Notes: generated from the sequence alone by a model not told the origin. A stretch of 64,000 nucleotides of DNA from Unio delphinus (GCA_029339505.1 JAQISU010000114.1:3105001-3169000), one strand, 5' to 3'; positions 29,090 through 49,891 are shown, numbered from the stretch's first letter. Numbers and translations are program-made.

Positions 29090-32000
29090 CTTTAAAGCTA
29101 CCAATTACCTTCATGTCAATAGTACTATTATTGAAATGTTAGACATATTTGTCGTATTCTCTGGTTGTATAACAAATGAACAAATGCATATACTTTACTA
29201 TGTAAGCTTAAAAATGTATTTGTTTTAATATTTATGTGGGTTTTGTTTTAATTTAGGGCCTTTTATAATATATGCTAGCACTAGTTTAATCATGGATGTT
29301 TTGGCTCTAATGATAAACTTGAATTTCTCTTTGATTAAAATTTACTTAATAACGTGTCCTTGTGTATAGGATGTAAGACGAGAATAAGATAGATAGAGAG
29401 GCATTAAATTAAATTTTGTACGCTGTGTTACAGCTAATTTTTTTTTTCATTGAAATAAGGTGATGATCTTTGCTTTTAAAATTAAACTGTTTTGTAATTA
29501 GCCTTTTGTTTAAAAATAATAAGCATTTGAAAGTACACAAATTATATTATGGTCTTGATTACAGTGGGAAAAATAATTATTTGATTCAAATATTGATATT
29601 AATTATTTCATTTTATTGCATACATACATACATAATTAATTAATTAATTAACTTTTGCACGCTAAATAATTGCTTGTTTTCTCATCATGATGACGCGCAC
29701 ACGTTGCCTAATGATTTAGAGTCACTGGTAAGAACAATCATTTTGATCAAATATTAATATTGATTATTTGATAGTTAATGCATAATTATTTCATTCATTC
29801 TTCACGAAATATAATGATTTATCTTCTGCCTGTGCTTTCTTGTTATTATTCCAGAATTTTAAAATATGTTATGATTGCGTCTTGGTTATGTAGACAAACA
29901 TGCTTAAAGATATTTTAAAATTGATGCACATGTTGTTCATGTTTGAAAGTCAAATGGAAATGACAAAATATTTTCGTATTTAGTTTTTACAAATACATTA
30001 TAGTTTGAAAACCCTTTCTTAATCTTGATTAGTTTTAAATCGCGAACGAAAAGGACCATTTTTGCCATGTGTTGCTGTTATTATGCTATTATTGATGTTT
30101 TCAATAATATAATTATTAGAGAGCATTAGCTGTGAACAATAATGGACCCGATGGTATGTGTCACACGATGTAAGCCGATAAATCAGCCCTTCACTCGTAA
30201 TAATACTGATTTTCATGCAAGAGTCTGATTTCATCTGTTCATAAGAAGCTGCTATTGAATTCTTCCAAATTTGCCTGCTCGCATAGGTATCATCATATAC
30301 ACTTACCAGTAGTTTTCGTAGTTGTTCAGCTACCGTTCGCTGAAGGTTCTTTTGGTGACATGTACATTATATTTTCGGAACAAATCAAATTTTGAATTTC
30401 GCGCTTGATATTGATGCCTCTTTTAAAGTGCACGCAAGTTTGTTCCGGAAAGATGTGCATGCAGCAAAATTGCACATCTCACATTAGACTCACATAATGT
30501 CCAACAGTATATAACACAAATCGGTGTGTGTATGGGGGGGGGGGGTTGATTTATCGGACAACGTCGAATGAACAAGATAGGGTTATTATAATCTTTATGA
30601 ACAGGCCCATTACTGCAGAGTTCTTGCGACAGGTCAATATCAAACGGTATTGACCGTAGTTGTGTAAATATATTCACGCATCTTAATATGGTAAACACAA
30701 CCTCGCATTTGATAAACTCCTTCTGAATAATGTTATAAACAGTGATGACAGAAACGTCGAATGCTGACTACGTCATAAATCTGACATGATACAATGATTG
30801 CAGCCCTTTGTAACTGGTGCCAGTGATTAGGATATTCCGGAGATGCTAAATGGGTTGGCCGCCAAGCCGGAAGACCTAACGTTGGTTCGCTCAAGACCAA
30901 ATAAACCGATAGCACAACACAGTGAGCGTCTGTCTGACTAGTGGTTTGCTGGAGTGGCTAAAGAATACAAAGGTCAGCCTCTTATCTTTGAAAACCGAAA
31001 CAAAGCTTTCAAATTGTTGTTCCTAAATTGTATGACATGGAATTCGTAGTCAAGCCCATGATATTCTCTTGGCCTGTCACATTGTGTTCAAAAGATTTCT
31101 CCAGAACTTAAAGAGCATGATTCGGCCATATTGCTTTGATAGAGGAAGGTATTGAGATAAAAGTGTTCATTTGCTATAGTTGGCAGATAATGAATGGGTT
31201 CGAAAGTTATTATGTTGTAATCCATTTTGAACTAAGGTTTGGAAATACTATCTATTGATCTTTGAAGTTATTAATTATAAAAGACACGTCTTGTAACTAA
31301 ACATTCAAAGAATACTTTTCTTGATTCTATCTTTAATTTCAAACTATAAGTGTCCAAGGCACGTCAAGTAGCAGGAAATAATCTTCACCTTACTCAGTCA
31401 CAAATGAAATCAAGCTAAGACAGAAATACAAAAGAAAGAGTATTCCAGCCTAATGATAGCCTTATGGCTCTCTTGCCCATATCTCACAATCCACTGCAGG
31501 CTTTTAGGTCTGCGTGTAGTTGGAAAACAAACCTATGTGACTTACATTATATCAATACCACTCATGGAAAGCCAAAAGCAGAAACATCTTTGCCATATAA
31601 ACATGTTACAGGAGCATGGCGATAGAGCTTAATTACAATATTATTATAGGTTCCTCATTTAATCACTTTGTTGTACCTGTACCCCACATCGAGGATTTAA
31701 ACGATGGCATATAATCGGACTATAATTACGTTGGTGTAATCAGTCTACGAAATCCGGAAATATTAAATAATCTAGACTGAAAACTTTAATATCAACACCA
31801 GTAAGAAATGTGTGTATTAAAATAGCTGTTATGTCAATATGATCACTTGTTTTCCAACACAAGCAAATACAATCTGTCATAACGTTGAAATGAATCATTC
31901 TACACTTGTGAAACAACATTCTTATATGATGAATCATCTCAAGCAGTGATGTTTGATAATCCCATATTGCTTTCGAATGGTTGTATTGAACCAAGTAAGA

Positions 32001-32425
32001 GTAACTGGATTTTGCCATGTATTATTATGCCGAAACTATACACTGTCCCTATGTGTACTGCCTCTAGAATAGTGAACAGTGTCAACAAAACAGATTCATA
32101 TATAAAGCCAAGAATCGATGACTGCATAAACAAAGTTGGAAATGCAAGATAATGTCCATGAGTCTGACGTTTCGGAAGAATGCTATGAAATTACACTCAA
32201 CATTAAGTGAAGTCATTGGAATTAAAATTCTCAATCAATATTTCAGCGTTAATGACTATATTTTATCGGGTCTAGATAATTATGATGCGTACATAGATGA
32301 CTTCATTATCTACACATCTGGACAGATCATTTAGAGCCCATTCGTAAAATATTGGACAGAGTCAGAAATGGTGTGGATCATCCAGTGTACTATTTAGTCT
32401 AGCATTGAGAAGACGTTGTTGTTGT
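29090..32425. other. Host non-coding stretch
   Basis: AT-rich sequence without a supported gene; short open frames only. A G-run lies at about 30535. Confidence 0.5.
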
Positions 32426-32680
32426 TGTTGTTGTTGTTGTAGGGTTTAACACCATTATTTCAGCACACGATAGGCTATATATGGCGGCCAGTATTAATGG
32501 TGGAGGAAGAACCCGGGAAAAACCAAAGAAAGAACCACCGACCCACGATAAGCTACTGGCAAGCTTTCTCACATAACTACAACTGAATTTTAGACTTGAA
32601 TCCAAGCAGACAGAGGTGAGATGGCAGTGATCTGTAACGGAGAGCACTTTAGACCACTCGGCCCCTCGGGGCCCCTCGAG
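32426..32680 (-). mobile_element. tRNA-headed SINE, copy 2
   Basis: Same family as 28838-29088, with a (GTT)n tail at 32415-32440 and tRNA-like head near 32640-32680 on the minus strand. Confidence 0.85.
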
Positions 32681-32937
32681 AAGACGGGCTTGGCTTTAGA
32701 ATTAACTTTCCAAGTTCTTCGTAGATGTTTGTGTTTGGTGTTCATAGCCATATTACTTTCACTGGTAAGATGAAGAAAAAAAAAACCCAGAGACTATTAA
32801 GATCGCGTTTGATGTTGTAGGAATACAATCTTGACATTAAACACATCAAGGGAAAATATAATTCAACTGCAGTCGAGCTTTGATGTGTATAGAAATATTA
32901 TTTTGATGTATGTTGTTCCCTTCATGAGACATCTTCC

Positions 32938-36274
<3,337 letters not shown>

Positions 36275-36352
<78 letters not shown>

Positions 36353-36551
36353 ATATAAACGCATTGCGAAATAATTGTGAAATCATGTGACCTATCATGT
36401 ACTGAATATGTAAAACTATGCTGAACAATGGCGTAACCACCCACCCACCCCCACCTCGGCCAAAAAAAAACCTTCACAACAAAAACAACAAAACAAACTA
36501 ACTAAACTAATCTCTTTGGACCTTGTTCGTCAATATTCGATAATTTAGAAT

Positions 36552-36604
<53 letters not shown>
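36275..36604. repeat. (AT)n and (AC)n microsatellites
   Basis: An AT run at 36275-36351 and an AC run at 36556-36604. Confidence 0.95.
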
Positions 36605-36607
<3 letters not shown>

Positions 36608-37780
36608 ACTTCCCCTTTGGTTTGGCTTAAACTCTTTCCAAATGAGAAAAGACGGTCATTAAGAGAAATCTCAGTTTGACTAGCTTTCAAAGTATGTAAA
36701 ACATTTTCCAAATTGACACCTAGTACTGTTGAAATAACTTTTCGATTGAACTGCAGTCTTTCAAACACCTGGTTATCAGTGTTTAGTTTGTTGACTTGAC
36801 ATTTGATAATCTTTATTAAGCAATAAACAAGCAAATTTTCACTCGTCACAATATCTTTTTGATTTATTGTCACTCGCAATCTGCTTCTACATTTGCAGAA
36901 TTTTCGTTTAATCGATTTTACCTTGTTTACATTGTCTTTTAAATATTAGATGATCATTAAAAAGGAAGAATGTTAATGGGTTTTTTTCTACCAATAAGCA
37001 TGGGCAATAAGCATGGGCAATTGATACAAAAGCACTCCATATCACAGATAATTAATATTTATTTCAAAGCTATTTCACGTAGAAAACAAATCGCAATTTC
37101 ATAAAGGACATACTCTTGTACAAATTGTAGATTTTATATATTTTATTTCTAAATCTATTAATTCACAGCTATGACTTTCATTTTGATCTTTGCATCTCTT
37201 AGCTTCTGAGCTCCATAGGAATTTATCGAATAAATATAAACTTATAACCCGGACATAAAATACAAAATGAGACTAACACTCATATATATAGGTGGAGACG
37301 GACAAAAAAATATATATTACCTAAATAACCATCTTACATTTTATGGTATGTTTTGTTTACAATGATAAGACTTCAGTGTTAAATGCAATGGTTATGATGT
37401 TAAGTCACAAACGTCAGTAAAATATTTATATCTATCTTTACTTTGCTCCCTATTCACCAGGAAAATTAATATTAATAGATATAGTGCAAAGTATAATAAT
37501 ATGTTTAAGAGACTTTACAGACTGCAAAATATTTTGAATGAGAGCATGAAAAATATTGGTATTATGCACGTTGTCAATGCCATTTGAACTTTTTTTGTTA
37601 TATCTAGTTTTCTGGATTTTGCCAGTATTGAAGAAAAAAAAAACAACAACTTGAGGTTGCTAAAACTAGTATTACTTTATTCACAAATTTTAACAAAGAT
37701 ATCGCCAATGTGTTTGTTCAAGTGTTAGGATAGTTATTTATAAAAGGGAGATAAGAAAATCTGTCTAAACAAATTATACG
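36605..37780. other. Host non-coding stretch
   Basis: AT-rich; nothing recognised. Confidence 0.5.
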
Positions 37781-37789
37781 GCATTTTTA

Positions 37790-38660
37790 ACAGCATCTTG
37801 CATATTTATTTAGTAATTTCCCCTTGAGAATCAGACAACATAATCAGGGTATTTGTCTAGTAATTTCCCTAGAGTATCTAACATTATCAAGAGTATTTAT
37901 CATATTATTTCCCTAGAGTATCCGACAGCAGCGTCAAGCGTATTTATTTAATATTTTGTCCGAGTATCCGACACCAGCATACAACGTATTTATCTAATGT
38001 TTCATAGAGCATCCGACAGTAGTATCGATCGTATTTATCTAATCAGTTCCTTAGAGTATACGACAACAACATCAAGCGTATTTATCCAATAATTTCCCTA
38101 GCAAATCCGTCAACAGCTATGACCTTATTTATCTAACAATTTCCCTAGAGAATTAGACAAGAGCATCAACCGTATTTATCTAATAATTTCCTTGAGAATC
38201 AGACAACAACATATACCGTATTTATCCAATAATTTCTCTAGCGTATCCGACAACATCGTTGACCTTATTTATCTAACAAATTCCCTAGATAATCAGACAA
38301 CAGCATATACCGTATTTATCTAATATTTTTTTTTAGGGAATCCGACACCAGTATCAAACTGATTTATCAAGTGTCCTATAGTAACGGATGCAACTTTACT
38401 ACAGCATCTGAGAACAGCAACCATGATTTTTATCAAGCAGGTTTCCTAAAGCATCGGACAACATCATCCAGCATTTTTATCTAGTAATTTTCCTATAGTA
38501 TCAGAAAATAGCATCCAACATATTTGATTATTAATTTTCTTAGAGTAGCAGCTGCCGACATCGTATGTATGAAGCACTTTTCCTCGAGTGTCAGACAACA
38601 ATATACAGTATATTTATTTAGTGAATTCCCAAGAGTATCAGACACCATCAATATTATGGC
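37790..38660. repeat. Degenerate minisatellite, units of about 55-60 bp
   Basis: About 15 diverged copies of a unit built on GTATTTATCTAATAATTTCC, CTAGAGTATC and CGACAACAGCATCAA. Copies vary in spacing and sequence, indicating an old array. Confidence 0.8.
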
Positions 38661-39185
38661 AAAAAAGGCAACATATATACATAAATGTAGCACCAAGTGT
38701 AAATAGCGTATTATGATGCAATAAAAGTATGAAATACCTTATCACAGAATATTGCAAGCATTACAAACAAAAACAGATCTAAAGTTTTATTAAATTCCTA
38801 CTCAACCGAACGAACTGAAATTAATGAATGAATTCTCTGTAATGTTGATTTCAGATAATTATCTTTTCTTTAAATAAATACTAGCCATTTGAGTAAATAA
38901 TGAATATATGACACCTGTTCTTACCCATGGAACAATGTAATTTCTTAACACTATCTTTAGCGTATAGGTTTTATTTCAATTTGACTGAAATGGATGTGTC
39001 ATATCTAATTTTCTTTGATCTCATTATTTTGTGTGAATGGTATAAAATCTTTTACATACACCATATTTGTAGCATGGATTTCAAATATGCTACGTTTCTT
39101 ACATGTTTAATATATCTTCCATCACGAATCTTGAACACCAATGAAAAGGGTCTTATGAGTAGACTTGTGTAACTTGCATTCTATG

Positions 39186-39605
39186 TAATGTGTACATGTT
39201 TTTGTATAATGTGTTGGCATGCATTATTCTATATGTATTATGGTACTGACGTAATGTGTACATGTTTTTGTATAATGTGTTGGCATGCATTATTGTACAT
39301 GTATTATGGTACTGACGTAATGTGTACATGTTTTTGTATAATGTGTTGGCATGCATTATTCTATATGTATTATGGTACTGACGTAATGTGTACATGTTTT
39401 TGTATAATGTGTTGGCATGCATTATTCTATATGTATTATGGTACTGACGTACTGTGTACATGTTTTTGTATAATGTGTTGGCATGCATTATTCTATATGT
39501 ATTATGGTACTGACGTAATGTGTACATGTTTTTGTATAATGTATTGGCATGCATTATTATATATGTATTATGGTACTGACGTAATGTGTACCTGTTTGGT
39601 AAGTG
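39186..39605. repeat. 66-bp minisatellite, about 6 copies
   Basis: Units start GTAATGTGTACATGTTTTTG at about 39251, 39317 and so on, a 66-bp period, with very few differences. Because 66 is divisible by three, both strands stay open as 22-residue repeat frames. These are probably not genes. Confidence 0.95.
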
Positions 39606-39639
39606 TTGGCATGTATTTTTAAAAACGTGTGTTATCGTA

Positions 39640-40215
39640 GTAGTTCGCCAATCAAGTCGATTATGACCACTTTAGTCATCAATGCTTTATCGGGAACAAA
39701 TGGTGTGAATGTGCGTAGGTGGCCTATGAGGCCGATGTGCGCATAGAATGATCTGTGTCATTGTTGACATTGGATGGTATCAACGCTGATTGTGGGATTA
39801 CTGGCTAAGGCTTTCCTGGTTTGCCTCCGTTGGTCTGCCGCGGCTGTCCTGTTGGCCTCACAAACTGCAGCACCTTTAGTGACTGAAAAGTGCCACACGA
39901 CCCTGTCCTTGGCAGTCTACTCCAACATGTCATAGCTATTGTCAAAGGTCTTCAGTGATGTCTTCAAGGTGTCATTATATCGGTTTGTCTGGCCTCCTTT
40001 GTTGTGCCTTCCTTGTTCAAGCGCGGCATACAAGAGGTTTATTGGAAGTCGGAGGTCTGGCATGCGAGCTACATGGCTTGCCCATCGCAGCCGTGATTGC
40101 ATCAAGATGGTGTAGAGTCTGTAGAGTCTAATGGGAAGGCTTGCTAGGGCAAGAACCTCAGTATCTGGAATCCTGTCTTGCCACGTGATGTTTATGAGTC
40201 CTTGAGATCACACTC
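39640..40215 (-). mobile_element. LINE 3' fragment (family A type)
   Basis: The minus strand encodes LRWASHVARMPDLRLPINLL and a following RYNDTLKTSLKTF, the typical C-terminal end of a LINE polyprotein, related to the element at 18050-20715. Confidence 0.75.
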
Positions 40216-40847
40216 CACAATAAATGGCTTTATCAGAAGGAATGATTACGATATACCTAATTTTCTATTCTACTTGAAATGTTGAGGCTTCGTACGTTAT
40301 ATTTATAGCTGTACTTCACATTTTATTTCTTAAAATCATTTCCCAAAAGCGAAACTTGTTTAAATAAATACTCATATCTGTAGATTAATAAATTTGCCAC
40401 TATGTCTACAGTAACAAGAAACAATCAATATATCGTATTGATTTGTGGAGGGAATAATCGAGGACATAATAAAATAAGAATTTAATCTTGTGTTGAAAAG
40501 AAGAATGATAAATTATTAATGAAGTACAAGTTAGCAATCAATATCAATTTTGATCCAGAATATTGTTTTTTTGCCAATAAAATGATTACATGGCTTCTAG
40601 ACAACTTGTGTACATATCAGCTGCCACGTATGATTACGTATCGAATAATATATTCCCATTAGAAATGAAGCCATGGTAGCTAAGTTGATAGAAACTGGTT
40701 ATATAATCCAAAGATCGCAGTCGTAATATCCGCCAAGTCGTTGGTTGTCTCTGTGTGTCACAAGTTAAAGCTATAAAAGAGGGAATGGGAACTAATTGCT
40801 TTTCCAATGACTCTCGGTGGCTGCGCATGACGGTTATCAAGCACGCG
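40216..40847. other. Host non-coding stretch
   Basis: Nothing recognised. Confidence 0.5.
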
Positions 40848-41000
40848 ATACATACATACATACATACATGCATGCATGCATGCATGCATGCATGCATGCA
40901 TGCATACATACATACATACATACATACATACATACATACATACATACATACATACATACATACATACATACATACATACATACACATACATACATACATA
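40848..41000. repeat. (TACA)n/(TGCA)n microsatellite
   Basis: Tetranucleotide CATA runs surround a CATG block. Confidence 0.97.
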
Positions 41001-43454
<2,454 letters not shown>

Positions 43455-44290
43455 TACTATTAATGATGATGAGGACTTTGTATAGCGCCTAATCTGTCGA
43501 AGCTCTAAGCGGTATACAGTATTTATAATGACAGAAAAAAAAACTATGAAATTGGAAAACAAGAAATGCTGAAAATATTTAAGGTATGAAACTTTATTAG
43601 GTCTTTAAGGTTTTCTTGCAGTCGAACAAGGTGATTGTTAAGAGCACTCTTGAAGGGAATCACTGTGACTTTGTGTCTAATTTCAATTTGCAATTCGTTC
43701 CACATTGCTGGGCCCTGGTATGCAAAATAACATTGTCCATATGACTTCTTTTCATAGTGGGAACAATGAGTATACGAGTGTCAAAATAGCAGCGTAAGTA
43801 TCTTGCTGGCGTGTACACAAGGGTGACGTCGAATAGGTATGTTGGTCTGGAGTCCGTCAGTGAAACGTAGCAGAGAACAAATTTTGTGTTTGATTCTGGA
43901 TCGAATGTATAGCCAGTGTAGGGTACAGATCAGAGGTGAGGTGTGCACTGATCGTGGTACCCTAAAGATGATCCGAACAGCTTTGTTTTTAACTTTTTGA
44001 AGTTTCTGGAGTAGATATTAAGACGAACCAGATATAATTGAATTACGATAGTGCAGTCTTGAAAGAACTAATGAATACACAAGTGTTTTAGTGGCATCAA
44101 CTGTAAGATAGTTGCGAATGGAGCTGATGCGTCTCAGCTCAAGATATGCAGTCTTGCATATGTTCATGACATGTTGGTGCAATGTGAGAGTACTGTCTTG
44201 AGTAACACATAGGTTTCGTACAGACTGTGTGAATTTAATGTTGGTGTTGCTGATATTTATTGATATAATACTTACTTAACATTTTCTAAT
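43455..44290 (-). mobile_element. L2/CR1-like LINE 3' fragment (family B)
   Basis: The reverse complement matches the 3' third of the LINE at 21150-24360, including the shared GATTAGGCGCTATACAA end at about 43470-43490 and the block around CATTGCTGGGCCCTGGTATG (43705). Confidence 0.85.
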
Positions 44291-44589
44291 TGAATGTCTT
44301 GTGAGATTGAGTCATGGTCCCTAGTCAATTTGTTGTTTTTCTTCTTCATGTCTTGGAAACATTCTTCTGCCGATCATCCGTCAATTTGTATTCCATTAAA
44401 GCTATTCCTAATTTGTATTTCTAATACCCTGACGACTAACCAATGCCTTGATAATTTATTATGCGAGTTGCTTCCCTTAGAGTGCAGATCTTTCCATTAA
44501 TAGTAATTCAAAGTTCACATAGTGAACCAATATTGATTGAACGCCACTGAACATCATGTAAGGTCACAAGCTATTGGGTTACAATTAGG

Positions 44590-44806
<217 letters not shown>

Positions 44807-44810
<4 letters not shown>

Positions 44811-45600
44811 CTAGAATGACACAACACATTATATTCCTTTCCTCTTTACAGGAATATAAACCAGACTTTACTTTTCACAAATGTTATGCATATTTAATTT
44901 TGCATTTTATATGTATGGTTATTTATAAATTAAAAAAAAAAGAAATTATTACGTGTTGTGGGTTATGTAAAATTGTATTGTTATACCTGACATTGTTTAA
45001 AATCAAGTTTATTTTCTACCTAACCTGAACCATTAATTTTGATTTTTGTAAACAAAGTGCTTATCTCAATCTGAGTCCAAAGCAATGGAAATTCACCACG
45101 AAATGCCTGGTCTACCGGATGTTTACCACACTTTATACATGTATTATAATATTTGTACCAAAATTTATCTTTTGAACATTAAGAATCTTTTAAAATCAAA
45201 AAATAAATTAGGTAATAGTTTCTTTTTAGAAAATGCTAGGTCAGTTACAAGAGTTTAAATCTTGTTTACTGGCAAAATTGTTATCTTTTTGCTCTTGTGT
45301 TAATGGGTCTGTTTCCAAAAATGGTTCCACTCCTTTCGAGTGGTGGATGACTACTCCTTTGTTCTATTGGTGTTCTCTATCATGTCAAGTGGTATTTCGA
45401 GATAGCTTATAGGGATTGTGTTACAGCATAATGTAGCCTTTCTATTTCATCTTCTACCTTGGCGTATGCACACCGTTCTTTCTTTGTGCGAATTTCTTTC
45501 TGTTATGTAATGAAAGTTTCTGTTATGTATGTTGTGATTAGCTTTACATAACCTTCTTCTCATTTCTTGCTATGAGAAGGAATTACTCGCATGTTAAGGA
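44807..45600. other. Host non-coding stretch
   Basis: Nothing recognised. Confidence 0.5.
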
Positions 45601-45618
45601 GCGTCAATATCCATAGTG

Positions 45619-45723
<105 letters not shown>

Positions 45724-45858
45724 AATTCAGGCTCTCTTAAAAGCGTGCTGCCACGATGATAAGACAGTTACACTCAATGATATTCGCCAGCTTCCAGCTA
45801 TATCTGAAATGATAGCCGTTGCCGCGATGATAAACAGCTGCACTACATCAGCTTTATC

Positions 45859-45912
45859 TGTAATGAGAAGACAAAACATCTATTTCCTTTGTCGGTATGG
45901 AACTGACCTTTT
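45859..45912. repeat. Partial copy of the 640-bp repeat
   Basis: CTGTAATGAGAAGACAAAAC and the next 34 bases match the first 54 bp of the repeat at 46451, separated from it by about 540 bp. Confidence 0.85.
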
Positions 45913-46450
45913 ATTTAATTAAACAACACAAATATATTGACTACATTCTAGAAACACATCTAAATACTTTATAATAAAAGTTCATGCAATACATATTATA
46001 TTTTCCTTTTTCCAGCTTTCCAACTTCATTTATTCGTATAATTCTACTTTTTAGAATATTATTCAAATAGTTAATTTCAATCATTTTCAAGATAGCCAAG
46101 ATATAAAAATGTAATGAACATAATTAGTGTAACAATTAATTTAAAGAAATGCATTTTACTAATTTTAAAATAGAATATTGATTTAGAATATATTGCTAGA
46201 TAATATTCTTTCTTACTTAAGGAATACTTTATTTCAATCATTAAATTTAACATGAAGTTGGTAGCAATCTCAAAGTACATAAATATAATTAAATATGAAT
46301 TATTTAGAACATTTAAACATTCCGTTAGAATATATTATCAATAAAAGAATTCAGTAACAATGTTGCATACAAAACAATTTTACCATTAAAATCTCAATCA
46401 TTAAAAATACTTATTCCTAAAATGAGTTATAACATATACAATTATTTTAC

Positions 46451-47091
46451 CTGTAATGAGAAGACAAAACATCTATTTCCTTTGTCGGTACGGAACTGAC
46501 CTGACCCTTAAATGCGTGGTCTTTTATATGCATCCTGTGTCAGGTTAACGTACCCTTGGAAATAGATGTTTATTCTCTCATCAAGTAAAAGTCAGTTTTT
46601 CCTGGTCCAAACCAGCTTAATTTGACGTCATCTGACATAAGGTACAACTCAGATTTGTAGTTCGTTTGGCATTAGTTACGTCCGAACATGATAATCCCTA
46701 AATATTCTAAATCAGTAACATGTTTAATATATTAAGCCAGCAGCAATGTCCGTCAAACATTAAATACTGTCCAACATTAGACATGAACCATTCTGCATTT
46801 ACGTCAGTACGGAAGTTTGTTCTGTGTTTTACCGATAAGACTTTAGGGGCTGACTGACTTCAGTAAGATTTTTGCCAATGCCTGGTTTTACAAAATATAT
46901 GTTTCACTGATAAGACTTAGAAGCTGACTGACTTTTGCTTTATAACCTATTTCCACTCAATAATGTACATTCGTATAGCTAATGATTTAAGTTGCCAACG
47001 TTTTGCTATAAATGCATAAAACATTGCTTTAATAATACAATTTAAAGAAAATATCAATCTTATTAATTTTACTAAAAATACAATCCTAACA
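46451..47091. repeat. 640-bp direct repeat, copy 1
   Basis: Runs from CTGTAATGAGAAGAC to CAATCCTAACA. It is almost identical to 49892-50532 and the same length. Its first 131 bp form a foldback: ACATCTATTTCC near 46470 is inverted as GGAAATAGATGT near 46558. Confidence 0.95.
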
Positions 47092-49798
47092 ATACCCTCT
47101 GATTTATTTGAGCCGAGTCCTCGAGGCTCGAAAAGAAAAATCAATTTTATTCATCAAAACAAGATAAAAGGTGAAAGATCAAAAATACAATGATAAAACA
47201 TTGCGAGACATTTTCGCAAAGTTTAAAGATACAATGTAAACACTGCAAAATATATTGCAAAATACCAGGTAAAGTACAAAAAATACAATGAGAAAGTACA
47301 TTGCAAAATACTCAGTCAAATTCAAAAAGTACAGTACAATGTAAAAGATTTGATAAAATTCCCAAAAAAACAATGGGAAGTGTATTGCACAATACTCAGT
47401 CAAATACAATAAAAAGTACAATGCAGAAATCGTGATAAAATTCCCCAAAAAGACAATGGAAGCAACATTGAATACCTTCATAAAATACAGTAACGTAACG
47501 TGGTACGACATTAAATAAAAATTTAAAAGTTTACGTAACTTAAACAGCTTTACAATATAAAATTCTACAAAACCTACATAGAAACTAGTCTTGTCAGACG
47601 ATTGTAACACAAAAAAGTACCATGCAGTTCTTGGTATCTTTATTGTTCTTTTTCTATTTTAGTTTACAATTTTTATTTTATTTTTTTCTTTCTTTTTTGT
47701 CGTCTTTTGTCTCTTCTTCTCTTTTATATTTATTTGCATAACATCAGCAGAACATATGTATGGGTGACTACGGTATTAGATTGGTTCAGCCAAGTGTAAT
47801 GAAAGAATTCTTGTTCTTATGAATAATGCTAGTAAGCCGATATTGAGATGATCTTCCTAGTTCAACAAAGAATTAACAGTAGCTTTGAAATAAGAATGGA
47901 TGCAATGAAGATGGCGTAGAAATTTAGTATTAATCAAGAGTTAGGAAACTGACAATTTAATGTTGTTCTAGCCTTAATAACCATGACGTATGTTCCCTTG
48001 CAATCAACTTTGACCTGTGCGTGTATGAAATACGTATCGCCTTTGAATTAACCTAAGAACAATGAACATATCATTTAAGCGTTTTTGGTACGGTATGGTC
48101 TAGTATATCTTTGAAATATACGTGTATGATCTGTGACGTGTGAAAGAGAATGTATTGCCTTTATCATTTCAACAAATTTGACTCAGAAGCTGGCCGTATA
48201 TAGACCAATAGCTGCTCATATCGTGAGAGCCATGCATTACGTTAACTCGGATTCGAGTAATCGCTAGGACACTTTGACTATTTTATATCATTTCACATAC
48301 ATTTAAGTCAACATCAATGGATGTTGCAAAACCAGTGAAGGAAATCGCCTCTTCTAACTGGCTGATAGGTAGGCATTATAGCCGTTCCTATAGTACGTAC
48401 CATAAGGTACAGACCTTCATACAATGGTATGATAATTGTGAGAGAAAAACCTCTAAAACATTGTCGAACCATTTGGCTGACAAACAAAATACATCTGAAG
48501 TCAATAAGTTCGAGACGGCTAGGCGGAATTTACAATTCTCCCTCAGATAGGTAAATACGGTAATACTATGTTGAATGTGCTGTTAGCGTATCATGTATAC
48601 GATAGTTTCAGATTTCAGTACGAACAGGGTTTTTGATAGCGTAGGCAAAGGATACAAGAAACGTTAGGTGTTTCATTCAAGTTCTGTAGGCAAAACATTA
48701 CAACTGTGATGAATATTGTAGTAGATATAAGCAATAATTATGTTACTACATAAGAAATACAGCAAAAATTAGATCAGTTCTTTAGGAATATCAATTAACG
48801 CATTAACCTTATAATATTTGTATAAGAAACAAAATAAGATTAAGCAAAAAATATACCTGTGTGTGAATTACTACAGTCCAGAAATATTATTCCTATGAAT
48901 GAATGGTATATATTAAGGAATAATAAACAATGCACGTATTGTCTGTGAGTTCAAATTGTAAAAAGTTCAAGTCACTGTCAATGCGGCTGTCGTTGACTCT
49001 GGGTCTGGCGGAGATGTTGCTGTTATGTCCACGGAAATCTGGGTCTATGGTATAGGTGCATCTCAGTCTGGATTGCGGTAGCTTGATTTCAGCACTGGAC
49101 TAGGGATATATACATTCGACATGTGGGATGTTTCAAACGATACTGTGGGAAGAATACTCATCGGCGATAAGCATGGTATGCTGGTAAACGTCTTAGTCGT
49201 ACTTGTTGTTATTCCCATGTGACGAAATTGGCGCTGATGTCTTAGAACTGACCCTTCGTGTGGGCAAAAAAATACGAAAATCACAGAAGAGTTGTTCTGT
49301 CATTTCTGAGTTCACGTAGTGTAGCTGACGGCGTGATGTCTCATGATAACAAAGATGTTGGTGCGAGTCTCTCTCATGGATTATAGTTATACGTGTGACA
49401 CCTGTATTCATGATGTTGTCTTCTCCAACTTTTATGAGAACTTTTGTTGGAATGTCAACTCAGGAAAATAGAAAGAAGAGAAAAATGATGAGTTCCTAGA
49501 TAAAAAATGTCACATGATGATGGAAATGTCTTGTAGAAAGTTATGGAATCGTAGCTGGAATATGAGACTCTTGCTATTACGGAAAACTTTATGAAGATGT
49601 TAGTCCACTAATGTCGTTTTTTTCAAGAATCTTCTCCATAAGTTTTCAAAAGAAATAATCACTCGAAACGGTGTAGATAGGTTAGATCTTCGGGACATTG
49701 GCTCTGCGAGAGGGTCCAGAGATCTGTAATGTTCTCCATCCACTTGTTATGTAAAGAAGATGTTGTTATTGTAATAAAGGTTGTTGTACGGCTACATC

Positions 49799-49829
<31 letters not shown>

Positions 49830-49891
49830 AAGCTCTCTTAACCGCGTGCCGTCACAATGTTAAACCAGCTACATCTGCATAATTATTTTGC
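47092..49891. other. Region between the 640-bp repeats
   Basis: No gag, pol or other coding domain is visible. At 47170-47480 there are degenerate repeats of about 105 bp built on AAATACAATG and AATACTCAGTCAAAT. A GA tract occurs at 49803-49830. Confidence 0.5.

Noticed and set aside
37790..38660. CRISPR-like array
   Set aside because: Units are degenerate without constant repeats or regular spacers, and the genome is eukaryotic.
39153..39622. Repeat-protein gene
   Set aside because: Open only because the minisatellite unit is 66 bp; no start context, splice sites or homology.
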